Positions 1-6,886 of a DNA stretch of 20,331 bases are shown one piece after another. Every line of letters starts with the position of its first letter. Positions within the stretch are counted from its first letter, which is position 1. Made by a program: the position numbers and the translations under genes. The notes beneath the pieces were generated by a model. It did not search any database. It was not told the origin of the DNA and saw only the letters and a program-made list of their open reading frames with translations. Where the stretch lies: the IMG/VR virus record IMGVR_UViG_3300042549_006714, positions 1 to 20,331 of that record; one strand, given 5' to 3'. Source of the DNA: a virus.

Positions 1-75
1 AGTGGGGATAGCGTCAGGCCATTGATCAGCGATAGCCGGTGCGATCAAATCAACCGCAGTCAGATGTTCAGTCAC
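1..75 (-). CDS. Start of an unidentified gene, cut by the window edge
   Basis: An open frame begins at GTG (75-73), overlapping the metallophosphoesterase stop as GTGA, and runs without a stop to the window edge. It gives 25 residues, beginning MTEHLTAVDLIAPA. A GGAG motif five bases upstream supports this start, and the overlap suggests translational coupling with the upstream gene. Too little is visible to assign a function. In actinophages the gene after such a metallophosphoesterase is often a nucleic-acid enzyme or a small unknown protein, but nothing here shows that. Confidence 0.6.
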   Translation of the reverse strand, partial: MTEHLTAVDLIAPAIADQWPDAIPT

Positions 76-1142
76 CACTTCTCCAAACGTCGATCAGAAC
101 AGAACACAGGGGCTTGCAAAGTGATGTTATGTTCAGGGGTGATAATAGCCAAAGCCTGCTGTGGCTGTTCATGGCCAAAATTGTTCAACCAAGCATATTC
201 GTCTGTGCCCTTCGTAGAGCCATTCACGATCAAATTTGGCGTAGAAATATATTGATGCCAATGGCCCATCCACAAAGTGTCAAACGGCTGACCGATATCC
301 ATCGCACGTTGCGCTTTACGTGCACGCATCCGCATGATCGGCGGCCAAATACCACCGATACCGCCACCACCATTCACCTGATCGCCATGCGTCAACAGAT
401 GGCCGAACTCGTACACCTTGATCAGACAGTCGGCGTTCTCACTCACCTGGAAAGAAAACCGCTTGTCCTTCGCAAAGTGTCGTTCAACCATCTTGGCGAG
501 CAGCCAATCGAAGTTGGTGCGTGCTCGCAGTTTCGCTCGAGGTTTGCGGCTCATCCGACCATGGTTGCCTGGAACCGCCGCCACATGGACCTTACCGAAC
601 TCCCCAGCGAACATCTCCAACGCTGCAGCGATCTGCTCTGACCAATGTAGCAACGACCCTAACATCGTGTCTTCGTTGGTTTGCGCCAACTCCTCATGGA
701 TATCACCGGAGAAAGTGTCGCCACCCAACATCACCAACACCCCATCGTAGGTGACACCAGCGAGATGGTGACGGGCGATCTTCACGCTGTTTTCGGCCCA
801 CAGTCGCAGTCGAACTTCCGCGATCCTGCGATCATATTTGTTCAGGTGGTTCACCTCATCAGGCAACACCACCTCATCGAAATGGGTGTCCGACAGCAGT
901 AAGGCTAAGGTCGCGTGACGTTTCCTGCCGCTAGTTGGAGCAGTCAGCCATTTAGGTGGGTCGATGTTTGCCGATTCAACAGAGGAGACGATATCTAGGG
1001 CACGTTGCAGTTTGTCGATCTCTTCCAGCAGGTTGCTGTTGAGATGGGCCAACCGGTCCCTATCGCGACGTGTCCTAGACAGGTCGCTGCGTAACCTATC
1101 GCTGTCGTTGTTGGCTTCTTCGATCTCGTCGCTAAGACTCAC
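72..1142 (-). CDS. Calcineurin-like metallophosphoesterase with N-terminal coiled coil
   Basis: The full set of binuclear-metal phosphoesterase motifs is present. Numbered from the GTG at 1142 (356 aa) they are SDTH (D85, H87), GGDTFSGD (D142), GNHGR (N193, H194), LTHGD (H252) and GHWH (H294, H296). Residues about 1-55 are charged and heptad-like (DEIEEANNDSDRLRSD), predicting a coiled coil ahead of the catalytic domain. The reading frame extends to a TTG at 1175, but an SD-like AGGAGAGG abuts that codon directly. The GTG at 1142 has GGGGA eight bases upstream and overlaps the preceding HTH gene by only 11 bases, so I prefer it. The family hydrolyses phosphodiesters or phosphomonoesters; a DNA end-processing role (Mre11/SbcD-like) or nucleotide hydrolysis are both possible. 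Such proteins are common next to small HTH genes in actinophages. Confidence 0.9.
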   Translation of the reverse strand: MSLSDEIEEANNDSDRLRSDLSRTRRDRDRLAHLNSNLLEEIDKLQRALDIVSSVESANIDPPKWLTAPTSGRKRHATLALLLSDTHFDEVVLPDEVNHLNKYDRRIAEVRLRLWAENSVKIARHHLAGVTYDGVLVMLGGDTFSGDIHEELAQTNEDTMLGSLLHWSEQIAAALEMFAGEFGKVHVAAVPGNHGRMSRKPRAKLRARTNFDWLLAKMVERHFAKDKRFSFQVSENADCLIKVYEFGHLLTHGDQVNGGGGIGGIWPPIMRMRARKAQRAMDIGQPFDTLWMGHWHQYISTPNLIVNGSTKGTDEYAWLNNFGHEQPQQALAIITPEHNITLQAPVFCSDRRLEKW

Positions 1143-1374
1143 AGGAACATTCCCCGCGACGGTGACGTGACACAACCTCTCCTGATACTTTCAAATCGCG
1201 AGCGGCCAAAACCCTAGAGATGGCAGACGATTTGATCGATCGGTCAGCCAACGCAGCACGCAGTTGGTCAGCCTCGTTACCCAATGCCTCTAGGATTTTT
1301 CGAACTGTGCAGATCCGGTGGTGGTCTTTGTTGGCAGCCTGGATTTCAGCCAGCAACCCGTCAGTCTTAGCCAT
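1132..1374 (-). CDS. Small helix-turn-helix-like protein
   Basis: An 80-residue protein. The C-terminal half, roughly residues 46-70 (SIKSSAISRVLAARDLKVSG), has the spacing of a short HTH: SxxAISRxL, a turn, then a recognition-helix-like VSGEVVSRHRRG, ending in CSC. Similar small proteins are frequent in actinophages beside metallophosphoesterase genes; the usual guess is DNA binding. Two adjacent ATGs exist (1377 and 1374). AGGAGG lies one base before the first and four before the second, so the second is the better start. Its end overlaps the metallophosphoesterase start. Whether it is a regulator or works with the nuclease-like neighbour cannot be decided here. Confidence 0.75.
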   Translation of the reverse strand: MAKTDGLLAEIQAANKDHHRICTVRKILEALGNEADQLRAALADRSIKSSAISRVLAARDLKVSGEVVSRHRRGECSCES

Positions 1375-1396
1375 CATCCCTCCTAGATGGTATGTG

Positions 1397-1585
1397 TTAC
1401 GGGTGATCCTTCATGTGATCGAAAAGTCTATCATCTACCTTCTCAACCTTAGCCTCAATCCTACGTAATACACTGGCATTCTCACCATGTTGATGATCGT
1501 TCTTCCGATCCAATCTCATGATGAGAGCCACAATAGGCCCACCGCCACCAACAACAGCCACAACAACAGGAATCCAGTCACTCAT
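1397..1585 (-). CDS. Second holin-like membrane protein (62 aa)
   Basis: From the ATG at 1585 the product is 62 aa: a short N-terminus (MSDW), one hydrophobic segment (IPVVVAVVGGGGPIVALIM, about residues 5-23), then a strongly charged, probably coiled tail (about residues 24-62, with RRIEAKVEKVDDRLFDHMKDH). A single N-terminal membrane helix with a charged C-terminus is typical of small holins and holin partners. The ATG lies inside the end of the upstream holin-like gene (GATGAGTGA), an overlap of 8 bases, with GAGG just upstream. A longer frame to 1633 would overlap the neighbour much more and has no SD, so I reject it. It could be a holin, antiholin or an accessory such as a spanin-like factor. 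Confidence 0.7.
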   Translation of the reverse strand: MSDWIPVVVAVVGGGGPIVALIMRLDRKNDHQHGENASVLRRIEAKVEKVDDRLFDHMKDHP

Positions 1586-1775
1586 CGCCCTCAACCTTAC
1601 GGCTCTTCGCGAGATACGCTCGAGATTCCTCAACCAAAACCTGCACCACAGCAGACACGCCAGCGGTGAGAGCAGCCTTCCAAATCGCCCAACCGCCCAA
1701 AATCGATGCGGTAGGCAGGATAGACCCTGCGTGATATGTGAAAGTGGCGGCGATCTTCAACAGCAAAGGCTTCAT
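1578..1775 (-). CDS. Holin-like small membrane protein (65 aa)
   Basis: A 65-residue protein with a short basic start (MKPLLLKIAATF), an amphipathic to hydrophobic stretch at about residues 16-47 (SILPTASILGGWAIWKAALTAGVSAVVQVLV) that could form one or two membrane helices, and a charged C-terminus (EESRAYLAKSRKVEGDE). Size, topology and position directly after the endolysin fit a phage holin, which makes the timed membrane lesion that releases the endolysin. The ATG at 1775 has GGGG about five bases upstream. The next small membrane gene starts inside its last codons, so the two are probably co-translated. Holins share little sequence, so the call rests on size, topology and context. Confidence 0.7.
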   Translation of the reverse strand: MKPLLLKIAATFTYHAGSILPTASILGGWAIWKAALTAGVSAVVQVLVEESRAYLAKSRKVEGDE

Positions 1776-1786
1776 ACAATCCCCTT

Positions 1787-1820
1787 GATACGGTGTGACA
1801 AGTTTACCGCCACCGATATC
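1787..1820 (-). other. Imperfect stem-loop between endolysin and holin genes
   Basis: The 59-base gap between the endolysin stop and the holin start contains arms at 1787-1795 (plus strand gatacggtg) and 1811-1820 (caccgatatc). They pair over 9 bases with one bulged T and a loop of 15. The holin SD (GGGG) lies immediately after the structure on the mRNA. There is no U-tract, so it is not an intrinsic terminator. It could modulate holin translation or be incidental. Confidence 0.3.
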
Positions 1821-1834
1821 TAATTGTCTGACAG

Positions 1835-2413
1835 TCAGCCGGCCAATTCAGGGAAAGCGGCAACAGCGTCTAATACACTTTGCGGTGGTGTATCGCCACA
1901 CACATAGCGGATATGCCAAGGTTCAGCGTTTTTCCCTGATTCAACTTCCCAACTGAACCCGTATTTCAACACCGGCGATTGCAATGGTGTTGAGCCTAAC
2001 ATCCACTCAAGCCGTTTACCTGATGCACCTGCGATATCGATAGCCAATCCCCAACCATGGTTGCTGGTTCCTGGTGTCGCGGAGGGTGCTTTACCACGTT
2101 TCAAATACCACAGTTTACCGTTCCAACGGCGTGTCACCACAGGGACACGCAAAGTTGGTGTTGGGCTGTAACGGTCAAGAAACGTACGTTCCTGCTGTTC
2201 ATAAGTGCGATATGTGTCTGCAACTGAGGTAGATTGCAGGTCAACACCTGCAAACGTCGCTTCAAGTTGCAGACAGTTGAACGCCACTGCAGCATCGCGA
2301 TACAACATCCCATTAGTGCCACGTAACCGTTGCAGCAATACATGGTTGATCCTGCCGTTCTGCTGTGACGACAACAACATAGGCATTTTCAGAGGGAGAA
2401 CAGGATATCTCAT
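1835..2413 (-). CDS. Endolysin: M15-family (VanY-like) D-Ala-D-Ala/LD-carboxypeptidase
   Basis: A 192-aa protein with the M15/VanY zinc-peptidase signature: SNHGWGLAIDI (S117, H119, D126) followed by EPWHIRY (catalytic E164, zinc ligand H167). These enzymes cleave peptide cross-links or stems of peptidoglycan, and phage versions act as endolysins. Two holin-like genes follow immediately, completing a lysis cassette. There is no signal peptide and no recognisable wall-binding domain; residues about 1-80 may only pack against the catalytic core. The ATG at 2413 overlaps the preceding stop as ATGA but has no clear SD, so expression probably depends on coupling. Internal ATGs at codons 10 and 12 are possible alternatives. 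Confidence 0.88.
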   Translation of the reverse strand: MRYPVLPLKMPMLLSSQQNGRINHVLLQRLRGTNGMLYRDAAVAFNCLQLEATFAGVDLQSTSVADTYRTYEQQERTFLDRYSPTPTLRVPVVTRRWNGKLWYLKRGKAPSATPGTSNHGWGLAIDIAGASGKRLEWMLGSTPLQSPVLKYGFSWEVESGKNAEPWHIRYVCGDTPPQSVLDAVAAFPELAG

Positions 2414-2928
2414 TTGAAATCCGGCCCATTGACCATCACGATAGCGTAACGCGCTGTTTCTGTCGTAGGGTTGCAGATTTTGAAAGGCACATAACTTGGG
2501 ATAAGGTAAACGTTGCCTGGGCCTGATTCTAAATTGACAATCTCATCACCAAAACGCAATTGCAGATGACATGCTTCTTCATCTTTGCCGTTGTGCAGTT
2601 GAACCAGCAACACCAGTTTGCGAGGGATCGCAGAGACGGTTTTGGCGATGTTCCAGTCAGATTCCGATTCAGCGTGAGCACAAAATACGGTCATGCCCTC
2701 TGCGAGATAATCAATAGCAAAATTGAAATACCTGTGGTTTAGATCATCAACTGCCCATGAACACCTTGCGAACCATTTGCTTGTTGATCCGTCGGGGTAG
2801 ACAGTTTGTGTTGATGTGACTGAATTGAAATCCTCTAACCATTCAACCGGAAACCAATCTGAAGACCAAGCATAATCAGCCACTTGATCGATTTTGATAG
2901 CCCAGCCACCACCATGTTGTGTATCCAT
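2410..2928 (-). CDS. Double-stranded beta-helix protein resembling a 2OG oxygenase without its iron ligands
   Basis: The 172-aa protein has a C-terminal half (about residues 103-168) that follows the strand pattern of PKHD-type 2OG-Fe(II) hydroxylases: RKLVLLVQLHNGKDEEACHLQL, then GNVYLIPSYVPFKI, then TARYAIVMVNG. In that family the equivalent positions read as a psyvlHrV segment and a GtRySLv segment. Here the distal iron-binding His is Phe149 and no HxD motif is evident, although Arg160 matches the residue that usually binds 2-oxoglutarate. I infer a catalytically inactive or repurposed relative of the oxygenase encoded just upstream, possibly a partner or a cupin-like structural protein. 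It starts two bases after the oxygenase stop. Homology is read by eye and uncertain. Confidence 0.6.
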   Translation of the reverse strand: MDTQHGGGWAIKIDQVADYAWSSDWFPVEWLEDFNSVTSTQTVYPDGSTSKWFARCSWAVDDLNHRYFNFAIDYLAEGMTVFCAHAESESDWNIAKTVSAIPRKLVLLVQLHNGKDEEACHLQLRFGDEIVNLESGPGNVYLIPSYVPFKICNPTTETARYAIVMVNGPDFK

Positions 2929-2929
2929 C

Positions 2930-3457
2930 TCAGCCTCGCAAATTCGCTTCAGTGATGTAGTTGAAATTCAAAACCAGTCGTCGTTTCGCATCAGTGCAGC
3001 CGCGGCTGCTGTGCAACACGTTCGATGGGAAGATCACTAGTCGGTTCGCTTTAGATTGGGTGAAACTGCCATCTTCGAAAGCCGTACCACCGTTGTTGCT
3101 ATTCAGATAGAAGATGGCCGTAGTCATTGGCGATGTGTAATCAACATGCATGCCTGCATCCGATTGCGCGGCACAGACTGGATTTAGATTCGCTTTGCAT
3201 CTCAAAACAGCGATCGCTTCAAGGGTCACGATCAGAGGCATAATTTCTGACAGGTAATGCGATACTGGCACAGCGTCCCTGATGAACATGTGAGTGAACT
3301 GGAAATTGGTCAACGGGTTGCTAGGCGTTTCTTGGTCCCAACCGTTTATAGTATCGTTGAAATACCAGGGAAATTCGTTGCTTGACAAGAAATCGGCCAA
3401 CGGTTCGAATTGGGCTAGAGGAAGCCAATCGTCAAGGATTTTGATTTGCGGATTCAA
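2930..3457 (-). CDS. 2OG-Fe(II) dioxygenase (prolyl-4-hydroxylase-like)
   Basis: A 175-aa protein with the iron and 2-oxoglutarate residues in order: HVD (H104, D106), then LHSS (H149) and an Arg pair (R159/R160) in KRRLVLNFNY. The intervening AIFYLNSNNGGTAFEDG matches the usual P4H core strand-turn. Members oxidise proline, other side chains, nucleobases or small molecules using O2 and 2-oxoglutarate. Aquatic phages often carry one among their tail genes, where modification of tail or host proteins is suspected but rarely proven. The first usable codon is TTG at 3457, inside the previous gene (26-base overlap) and without a clear SD, so the start is uncertain by a few codons; no ATG or GTG lies close by. 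Confidence 0.85.
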   Translation of the reverse strand: MNPQIKILDDWLPLAQFEPLADFLSSNEFPWYFNDTINGWDQETPSNPLTNFQFTHMFIRDAVPVSHYLSEIMPLIVTLEAIAVLRCKANLNPVCAAQSDAGMHVDYTSPMTTAIFYLNSNNGGTAFEDGSFTQSKANRLVIFPSNVLHSSRGCTDAKRRLVLNFNYITEANLRG

Positions 3458-3836
3458 GCGGTTCCCAGTTCAAGAGTTCTTCATTCCAACTGTATTCCTG
3501 ATCAAACCCTGGGTACGGAACAGGAGATTCCCAAAGACAAGTTTGTTCGTTCAAATTCCAAGACTCAAACGGTTTGGGCGGTATAAAAGCATCACGGGTT
3601 CCGTCATAGGTGTAACCGATCCCAGCGTAATTCTTGCGAAACGCCTTAGACTGGTCATCAGCAGGCAACTGTGTTCGCGGATCGTAATAAACACCGCCAT
3701 GAGTGTTGTATGAAGTTTGTTTGTAAACTTCACCAGTCCGCATCGACAGTTCATCTTCTTTGCCGTCATCTTCATCACGGCCAACCAATACGATGATCAC
3801 AGTATTGTTTTCGTCAAGTTTGGCAAAATGGCTCAT
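3432..3836 (-). CDS. Conserved aquatic-phage protein of unknown function (KNYAGIGYTYD family)
   Basis: A 134-aa protein starting MSHFAKLDENN and containing YNTHGGVYYD, then FRKNYAGIGYTYDGTRDAF, then IPPKPFESWNLN and CLWESPVPYP. From memory this block pattern recurs in marine and freshwater phages, commonly near tail-fibre and oxygenase genes; I know of no established biochemical role. It is rich in aromatic and acidic residues and has no signal peptide or membrane segment. The ATG at 3836 overlaps the glycine-rich tail gene as ATGA. The position supports a tail-tip, chaperone or accessory virion role. Confidence 0.75.
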   Translation of the reverse strand: MSHFAKLDENNTVIIVLVGRDEDDGKEDELSMRTGEVYKQTSYNTHGGVYYDPRTQLPADDQSKAFRKNYAGIGYTYDGTRDAFIPPKPFESWNLNEQTCLWESPVPYPGFDQEYSWNEELLNWEPLESANQNP

Positions 3837-4774
3837 GCGAACGACACCGTTTCTGACGTTGTGCTAGTGGCCGTGATCGTGTAAATAGTGAAACCAGTGA
3901 CTGTCGACGATGTTTGGGTGACTCCACCGCTGAACGAAGCCACGAAAGGCGTGGACACTTTCAGGATAACGATTCCTGAACCACCATTGTACGCAGTCGT
4001 GCCAGCATAATGTGCACCGCCGCCACCGCCAGTATTCGCGCCACCAGCAGTCCCAGCACCGCCAGTTGAGCCTGGTTCACCGCCGCCTCCAGTTCCACCG
4101 TTACCGGCTTTAGCCGCTGGCTGTGCACCACCACCACCGCCACCGTAAGTTACTGAGGATCCGGTGATGTTAGATGCGGTTCCATTGCCCCCATTAGCGT
4201 CAGGGATGATATTGTTTGAACCTCTTTGAGTTGGACTTGCCCCTACCGCGCTAGTGCCACCACCCCCAGCACCACAACCAGCCCAGTTTGTGAACGATGT
4301 GCCACCATCTTGACCCTGACCCGCAGTGCCTAAACCACCACTTGTAGTGCCACCACCGTATCCGCCACCACCGCCGCACCCACCAGCGAGTCCAGTGGTT
4401 GTTCCTGTGCCACCGCCACCGCCTAGGGCAGTAATCACTCCGAATACAGAGTTATTGCCAGTAACCCCATTGTTGTTGGCGTTGGTTCCTCCTGCGCCGC
4501 CAGCACCTACAGTCACCGTGTAGTTGGTGCTAGTTGTTGGTCCTGCTGGGACCACCGCTGAAGTTCCACGGCCACTATTGTCTCCAGCATTGGAAGAAAT
4601 CAAACCACCAGCACCGCCACCGCCTCCACCAAAACTGGCTCTCGTGCCACCGCCGCCACCGCCACCCACAATTAGGTACATAACTTGCGGTACACCGCCA
4701 CCAGCGGCACCTGCTCGACCAAAATTTGAGATAGCGTCGCTAACACGCGTACGCTCACCATACCGTCCACTCAT
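3833..4774 (-). CDS. Glycine-rich tail tip / receptor-binding protein
   Basis: A 313-aa protein dominated by Gly runs. After a short start (MSGRYGERTRVSDAISNFGR) comes YLIVGGGGGGG, then a long series of Gly blocks broken by short polar loops, closing with GGSGIVILKV near residue 275 and a Thr/Ser-rich end (residues about 277-313). The YLIVGGGG...GIVILKV frame is characteristic of the glycine-rich domain of phage adhesins, in which polyglycine-II helices pack into a bundle that exposes variable loops to the receptor, as in T4-type gp38 adhesins. Only two Cys are visible. GAGGTGA lies upstream of the ATG. Its position among the last tail genes fits host recognition. The Gly/Ala codons make a strong strand bias that creates false proline-rich frames opposite. 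Confidence 0.8.
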   Translation of the reverse strand: MSGRYGERTRVSDAISNFGRAGAAGGGVPQVMYLIVGGGGGGGTRASFGGGGGGAGGLISSNAGDNSGRGTSAVVPAGPTTSTNYTVTVGAGGAGGTNANNNGVTGNNSVFGVITALGGGGGTGTTTGLAGGCGGGGGYGGGTTSGGLGTAGQGQDGGTSFTNWAGCGAGGGGTSAVGASPTQRGSNNIIPDANGGNGTASNITGSSVTYGGGGGGAQPAAKAGNGGTGGGGEPGSTGGAGTAGGANTGGGGGAHYAGTTAYNGGSGIVILKVSTPFVASFSGGVTQTSSTVTGFTIYTITATSTTSETVSFA

Positions 4775-4783
4775 CTATTCACC

Positions 4784-5149
4784 TCACGGAGTAATGCGAT
4801 TGACAAATCCGCTGATTAGAACCACGTTAGTGGTGGCTGCGAAAGCACGAATTGTACGTGCCGAAGAACCATCACCAGTCAAAATCAAACCAGGCACGAT
4901 CAGATATAAGCCGGATTCGGCTTTGACTGTGAACTCGATAAGATCATCAGGGGCCGTTGTCCCACCGTACTCGATAGTCAGTTTGCGATCCGTGGTATCG
5001 CTGTTCACAGCGTACAACCACACTTCGTCGATAATTGTTGATGAAGTGCCTGTCGCATGGATCGTCGTACCAGCAGTAGCAGTCGCTGCTACTTTGATCT
5101 GCCTACCACCGGTTGAACCGGACAAAAGTTGTTTGCTGAATGTGGCCAT
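4784..5149 (-). CDS. Probable virion/tail protein, beta-rich, 121 aa
   Basis: A 121-aa protein with alternating hydrophobic and polar residues typical of beta structure, for example TIIDEVWLYAVNSDTTDRKLTI and SGLYLIVPGLILTGDG. No Cys and no membrane helix. Similar small proteins sit between fibre-type genes in many metagenomic phages and may form part of the distal tail. The ATG at 5149 is nine bases after the preceding stop; the SD is weak (TTAGGAC). No specific family is recognised. Confidence 0.65.
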   Translation of the reverse strand: MATFSKQLLSGSTGGRQIKVAATATAGTTIHATGTSSTIIDEVWLYAVNSDTTDRKLTIEYGGTTAPDDLIEFTVKAESGLYLIVPGLILTGDGSSARTIRAFAATTNVVLISGFVNRITP

Positions 5150-5158
5150 TATTGAGTC

Positions 5159-5638
5159 CTAACTGAAGATTGAACTTGCAAGGATATTTTGATCGTCGTC
5201 CCAAACTGGTGCTACAGCGGCCCATTTGACACCTGATGCAGTGGCACTGTCAGCAGTCAGGACGTGGCCATTCGTGCCTACTGAGACCTTGGCTACCGTG
5301 TCTGCTGCAGTCCCCACCAAGATGTCGCCTTTAGCATCAACATCGATAGTGAGGGTGACATCTCCGCTTGAACCGCCACCGGCCAAACCTGACCCTGCAG
5401 TTACACTGGTGATATCGGCGGCAAGGCTGGTTGCCTGCCACGCAGATCCCGTGTAATAGTACAGGGTGTCGTTGTCTTTGGTGTAGGCAAACATGCCTTC
5501 TGAGGGGGCTGTTACAGCGGCATCGCGTGCTGCTGTATTGTTGAACACCATCACGGTTTGTTCCATGATATAGGTGTTCAAATCTGATGCGGTGAGAACG
5601 TCGCCGTTCACCCAAGTTTTGAACCCTGCACCTGCCAT
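5159..5638 (-). CDS. Tail fibre-like structural protein
   Basis: A 159-aa protein. The start (MAGAGFKTWVNGDVLTASDLNTYIMEQTVMVF) is a common N-terminal module of phage tail proteins. It is followed by a segment of the type seen after it (MFAYTKDNDTLYYYTGSAW) and the repetitive shaft-like GSGLAGGGSSGDVTLTI and GDILVGTAADTVAKVSVGT blocks typical of trimeric fibre repeats. It probably forms or attaches a short fibre. A strong AGGAG precedes the ATG, nine bases after the minor tail gene. The protein is short for a full fibre and may work together with the two downstream tail-tip genes. Confidence 0.8.
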   Translation of the reverse strand: MAGAGFKTWVNGDVLTASDLNTYIMEQTVMVFNNTAARDAAVTAPSEGMFAYTKDNDTLYYYTGSAWQATSLAADITSVTAGSGLAGGGSSGDVTLTIDVDAKGDILVGTAADTVAKVSVGTNGHVLTADSATASGVKWAAVAPVWDDDQNILASSIFS

Positions 5639-5647
5639 AGAAACTCC

Positions 5648-6886
5648 TTAGTATCCTAGTATATCAGTTCCCAAAACACCGTTTCTGACACTGCCCACCA
5701 CAAACCCAGTAGCCAACAGTTCAGAGGTTGAAAACGTGGTTATCCAACTGTCTGGTGTTACATCATGTTGGATGCCCTGCACAGTCAAAGTTTGACTGAT
5801 CGATCCTCCACCAGGCTGGGCGCGGCTCACAGTGATCGACCGGTAGAAATCTGTGTCTAACGCTGCGTTGATACGTGCGAGGTTCCCATCGCTGAGATTC
5901 AACGCGATAGATTCAATACGCAGTTTTGGGTCTTTCCTCGCTGCTAGAACTGTACGTGCCACATTCAACGCTTCAGAATCGGCTTCCAACAGCAGATCAG
6001 TCAACGTATAGTCTCGGTCAAAATAGGTGTCGATGCTGATTTGATCTGACACTGTTTGAGGTGTACCACCGGTATTGGTGACTGTGACTACGTTAGAGAT
6101 CAAAGTATCATCAAAGTTGAAATCGATACCGCTATAAGTGATCCCCGTGCCTGTGTCGTTGAACTCCAATGGGATTTGATCTGCGGCTTGGATCGTGCCA
6201 TGCCTGCTCACGAATCTGACGATACCGGCAGCAGTCATATAGAGTGCCCCGACTTCACTTTCGGCCACTGCCTGGATCGCGTCAAGAACTGTGCGGCTTG
6301 AGCCATCATCAGCCTGCACTGTACTGTCCCCCACATCTGCGTCTAGGAGGCTTTCAGGCCATGCGATTTGATCGAGTATTGATTCGATACGTGCCCCGGT
6401 GGTCTGTCCAGCCACACCACCAGTGACAGTAGAAATTTTCGCTAGGTTGAGCAGTCGGAAAGTGTCAGTGCAGGAGAATGTTACGTATGCTACGTCAGCA
6501 CCGATATCGTAACTGTAATCTAAGGAATCGATAAAACCGGAGAACAGGTAGCGTTCTACCCCGTTGTGTGTTGCGTACAGTCGGATCTGTCGCAGCGGTT
6601 TGAGATCAGCGGCGTACGGCCCATTGATCGGGTCGAAAGTACCGTCAGTGTCGATAATTTGGATGGTTGCTGACCCGGCCTCAAATCGGTCGAGGATACG
6701 TGTCCGTCCACGTCGCACTGATGCGGCAGTGACAGTGGCCGTAATGTCAACGGGGATCGTGGCCTGAGTGCCAAGTACGTTCGTGCCTAAGATACCGTCT
6801 GCTGCAGAACCTAGGACAAGAACGTTGCCGAAAGCAGGCCCAGTTGTAAATCGTATCGTTGCTTTCAGGGTAGGTTGCAGCGTCAT
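5648..6886 (-). CDS. Minor tail protein (tail hub/distal tail type)
   Basis: This 412-aa product immediately follows the tape measure gene, where siphophages encode distal-tail or hub proteins. It is beta-rich; DRFEAGSATIQIIDTDGTFDPINGPY near residues 66-91 is typical of actinophage minor tail proteins in which a domain first packs against the tube, and VRRGRTRILD precedes it. An unusual feature is a pair of matching short motifs near both ends: DGILGTNVLG (residues 30-39) and NGVLGTDILG (402-411). The ATG at 6886 overlaps the tape measure stop as ATGA. I infer a structural role at the tail tip; no enzymatic motif is seen. Confidence 0.8.
   Translation of the reverse strand: MTLQPTLKATIRFTTGPAFGNVLVLGSAADGILGTNVLGTQATIPVDITATVTAASVRRGRTRILDRFEAGSATIQIIDTDGTFDPINGPYAADLKPLRQIRLYATHNGVERYLFSGFIDSLDYSYDIGADVAYVTFSCTDTFRLLNLAKISTVTGGVAGQTTGARIESILDQIAWPESLLDADVGDSTVQADDGSSRTVLDAIQAVAESEVGALYMTAAGIVRFVSRHGTIQAADQIPLEFNDTGTGITYSGIDFNFDDTLISNVVTVTNTGGTPQTVSDQISIDTYFDRDYTLTDLLLEADSEALNVARTVLAARKDPKLRIESIALNLSDGNLARINAALDTDFYRSITVSRAQPGGGSISQTLTVQGIQHDVTPDSWITTFSTSELLATGFVVGSVRNGVLGTDILGY

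Noticed and set aside
39-641. Plus-strand frame of 200 codons at the left edge
   Set aside because: It lies opposite the metallophosphoesterase whose GNH, THGD and GHWH motifs are intact, and its composition is typical of an antisense shadow.
1143-1175. TTG start for the metallophosphoesterase
   Set aside because: The SD-like AGGAGAGG touches the TTG with no spacer; the GTG at 1142 has proper spacing and a smaller overlap.
4326-5162. Two proline-rich plus-strand frames
   Set aside because: These are the complement of glycine codons in the tail adhesin gene (GGN reads as NCC), not a real proline-rich protein.
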